Position numbers and translations under genes: made by a program
Shown: piece after piece, positions 61,591-64,000 of the stretch
Position numbering within the stretch: position 1 is the first letter of the stretch
How the letters are laid out: each line of letters opens with the position of its first letter
The notes under the pieces: generated by a model
Told to the model about the DNA's origin: nothing
The model's input: the letters and a program-made list of their open reading frames with translations, nothing else
Database searches by the model: none
DNA from: Chenopodium formosanum
Taxonomy: Eukaryota > Streptophyta > Magnoliopsida > Caryophyllales > Amaranthaceae
Assembly: GCA_024500155.1 (NCBI GenBank)
Contig: CM044874.1
Span: 67,752,795-67,816,794 of the forward strand
Length of the DNA: 64,000 nt
Direction: 5' to 3'

Positions 61591-62710
61591 CCACTAACCT
61601 TGGATTACCACAAAATTTTGCTTACTTAATTATGGGAGTAATAATTGGTGAAAAAAAAGTTGGATTAAAATAAATACCTCAAAATTATACTCATTTTATA
61701 GAGGGGAAAAAATTAGACTCGTTGGTACAATTATTTTTTGAAAAGAGTTTTTATTTTAAAAGTTATGACCGTTGTAAATTTTACAACGTTTATATTTTAC
61801 TTTAATTGCAGACAATTGGATTCAAAATGGCAAAACAAACAAGATGATGCCAAATGTCAACTCCCAAACAAATTAACCCAACTTTATTCCCTCCACCAAT
61901 TTCCCACGTGAAGCTATGTATATTGAATAAAAAAATTCTCATCAACCAATAGCACTTGGACAAGTGTCACCATACACAAACATTACCCACTCTTCACAAA
62001 TGGGCATAGCCGTGACCTGGTTATGCACCTTTTCTCTCAAAAAATATTCCCTTTTATTTTTTTAATCTTTTTTGGATTTTCTCTTTCTTCATGACCACCC
62101 AAAGAGGGCAACCAATGGCAATGCTCTAAGTCCGTTAAATATTATATGCAATAATTATTAATTTATTATATTTGGTAACGAAGTATTAATTGCAACAGAA
62201 AAAATCTTAATTTGTATTTACCCCCTTGGATCTTGTTAAGAGCAGCCACAACGGTGGGGAGCACCCTCCCCACAACTCTCTCTCTCTCCTCCATTTGAGC
62301 TACCTCACTGTTGTAGGAGGTGACCCATGAGTAACCCATTTGATGGTGATGCCCTCTCCGGCAGGTCACCTATTGCCTCGGCCCACGTGAAGACAAACGC
62401 TGCGTTTCATTTTTTTTTTGTCATATTGTTGTTTTAAACGGTGCAGTTTTGATGTAAAAAATAAAAAAATCAGAAAGTCAGACGCGCGCGTCAGGGAGGA
62501 CGCGGCCTAGTCAATTGTCGCCATATGTCCCACTTAGAGTTGTGTTGATTCAATTTAAACCATTGATTTTATAGTTGTTGGGGATTATATTTTCATTATA
62601 TTTTTGTCTCTTAAAAAACTTTCAACGTTAAAAATTAAAAAAAAAAAATCTGCTATGAATTTTAAAAAAAAAAAAAAAAATTGCTAACGGCTTTTTTTTA
62701 TATTTTTGCC

Positions 62711-62719
62711 TATAAAAAG
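62711..62719 (+). promoter_or_regulatory. TATA box of the E2 ORF
   Basis: TATAAAAAG about 120 bp before the ATG at 62833, conserved in all three copies (also near 49743 and 53480). Confidence 0.55.
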
Positions 62720-62832
62720 AGACCAATATTGCTAATGTTATTCGCACTTAAATTTTTTACCATCCCTCTACTAACCCGCAAAAGCTAAGTTATATATTAT
62801 CTAAACCCAAAAAAATAATATTAGTCCTAATT

Positions 62833-63307
62833 ATGGATCCTAATATTCCTAATAATCAAGGAAATAATTATTTCTACTCCCCACATAACCTAATTTACTA
62901 AATTAATTCCAATTCTCCAAATTTTCAAGCTAATCTCCACTTTGATCCAAATGGTCTTGCTAATCCAAATGTTCAAAGAATGTTATATTATAACATTCCT
63001 AACCGACCAGTAATAAATTCCTAACCAGTTTCAACAACAGTTTCCTAACCAATTCCAACAATAATTCATGAATCAAATTCTCCAAAAATTTTCTTCTAGT
63101 TTAATGTCCCCAATGTCTCAACACGTTGGAAACCAAGTGGAGAATAGTCCAACAACTCCAGGGGGAGATGGAAGTAGTAACAAAACTCCTCTTGAAAGAA
63201 TTGCCAATGATGATGAAAATGACGATGATGACGTTGATGGTGAAGATTCACAAGATAGCAACACCACCTCGTTAAATGCAAAGATAGCAACTTATAGACG
63301 TCATTAG
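62833..63307 (+). pseudogene. Remnant of a Harbinger ORF1-like N-terminus in E2
   Basis: MDPNIPNNQGNNYF starts at 62833 and is soon broken by a stop after NLIY. In another frame a Gln/Asn-rich segment (NQFQQQFPNQFQQQFMNQIL) leads to VENSPTTPGGDGSSNKT, an acidic NDDENDDDD run and a stop at about 63307. Composition resembles the N-terminal part of Harbinger ORF1 proteins; the DNA-binding part is absent. Confidence 0.55.
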
Positions 63308-63523
63308 TTCGACTAATATGTTTATTAGAAGAATAATTAAACATAAACTCCATTGGTAGGAGAGAGAAAACATGGTGGGGTATTGATAAAAGTAGGAAAA
63401 AGAATGTTAGGGTTACTCACCATTATAGGAAAAATAAAGGGAGTGACTCAAGATAGTGGAATATGATATGGAGGCGAGAAAGTAGGGAAGAGAAAGTTGT
63501 GAGCCACCCTCACCATTGTGGGT

Positions 63524-63698
63524 GCTCTAACGAACGCCTCTAAGGCGTTGGATAAGCATTTAAAGAATTACCAAAAATAATATTAATTTGGGAATGCATG
63601 ACAAAATCACGTGTCGATCGATGTAATTAATGTTCATTTTAATTTAATCTTTCTACTTTTGACTAGCTTATCCAACGCCCTCGGGCGTTCGTTAGCTT
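63524..63698. mobile_element. Palindromic MITE-like element
   Basis: Left arm 63528-63557 and right arm 63666-63694 are inverted copies with TAACGAACGCC at the outer ends and GTTGGATAAGC at the inner ends. Each arm is itself a hairpin (AACGCC...GGCGTT). The left arm touches the end of E2 and shares its TAA. Confidence 0.6.
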
Positions 63699-63699
63699 T

Positions 63700-64000
63700 T
63701 GCCTTTTTTATATCAAAATGACCAACATACCCTCACTTAAAAATTATTAACACATATTATTACCTATAATTACAAATCATCATAACCCCTAAGGAAAAGT
63801 ATTGTATAGAACAGACTCACGTGAGTCCGGTCATACAAACAGATTTAAAATAAAATTCTTAATTGTCAGAATTAGATAATGATGGTAAGATATTAAGTTA
63901 TAAATATCAGATATTAAATTAAAAGTGTCAGAAATTAGGGTTTGTTCACATTTACTTAATTTCAGTTCAGTTTAGTTCAGCTCCAATCAATTCAGTTCAG
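63700..64000. other. Unannotated end of window
   Basis: AT-rich, no coding sequence. The last 50 bases are built of TTCAGTTCAG-type simple sequence, similar to 41846-41870. Confidence 0.6.

Larger units (their letters stand above)
59541..63283. repeat. Tandem unit T3
   Basis: Same Harbinger-E2 composition as T1 and T2. The junction with T2 has the same sequence as the T1/T2 junction. At its end E2 continues past the breakpoint into its own right terminus, so T3 shows the original arrangement. Confidence 0.85.
62240..63527 (+). mobile_element. Harbinger derivative E2, complete copy
   Basis: Left end GAGCAGCCACAACGG and (right, reverse complement) GAGCACCCACAATGG, flanked by TAA (62237-62239, 63528-63530). 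It is 1288 bp, without transposase, so it is an internally deleted derivative mobilised in trans. Confidence 0.85.

Overview
The window is repeat-rich nuclear DNA of a flowering plant, most likely a eudicot. Supporting signs are spliced genes with GT-AG introns, tRNA-Asp-primed Athila-type Ty3/gypsy elements, and plant-type PIF/Harbinger, MULE, CACTA, hAT, Stowaway and SINE insertions. I cannot name the species. I found no rRNA or tRNA gene and no CRISPR array.

Region 1 (1-22652) is a nest of LTR retrotransposons, all pointing to the minus strand. Athila copy B (4086-16166) has gag, protease, RT, RNase H, integrase and an ATHILA-family third ORF, broken by a few frameshifts and stops. It abuts a non-autonomous LTR element (16167-20823) made of hairpin-forming repeats and no genes. 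Beyond that lies the LTR and gag start of a second, older Athila (C, 20824-22652). The rearranged gag-protease and ATHILA ORF at 1-4085 (copy A) is probably the remainder of C. The simplest history is that the non-autonomous element inserted into C, B inserted into that element, and a deletion at about 4086 then trimmed the edge.

Region 2 (22653-25150) holds a truncated LTR, a decayed LINE and a MITE-like inverted repeat.

Region 3 (25640-39120) is the genic island, with two intact host genes on the minus strand. One encodes a two-CBS-domain mitochondrial-type protein very like Arabidopsis CBSX3, in six exons including a 5' UTR exon. The other encodes a Ser/Arg/Gly-rich protein of unknown function in two coding exons. 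Each has an intron of about 4 kb loaded with insertions: a hAT-like element with a nested Stowaway and a minisatellite in the first gene, and a Stowaway, a MULE-type MITE and a tRNA-derived SINE in the second.

Region 4 (39358-64000) starts with a PIF/Harbinger element (TAA target duplication) whose transposase is split by a 5.6-kb CACTA element (TAT target duplication). The ORF1 half of the Harbinger, plus a neighbouring short Harbinger derivative on the plus strand, is present three times in tandem (about 46676-63283) with the same breakpoint each time. The middle copy is interrupted by a 5.5-kb MULE with an apparently complete MuDR-type transposase gene and, on the other strand, a decayed GRF-zinc-finger gene. 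A palindromic MITE follows the last copy, and the last 300 bases show nothing but CAGTT-type simple sequence.
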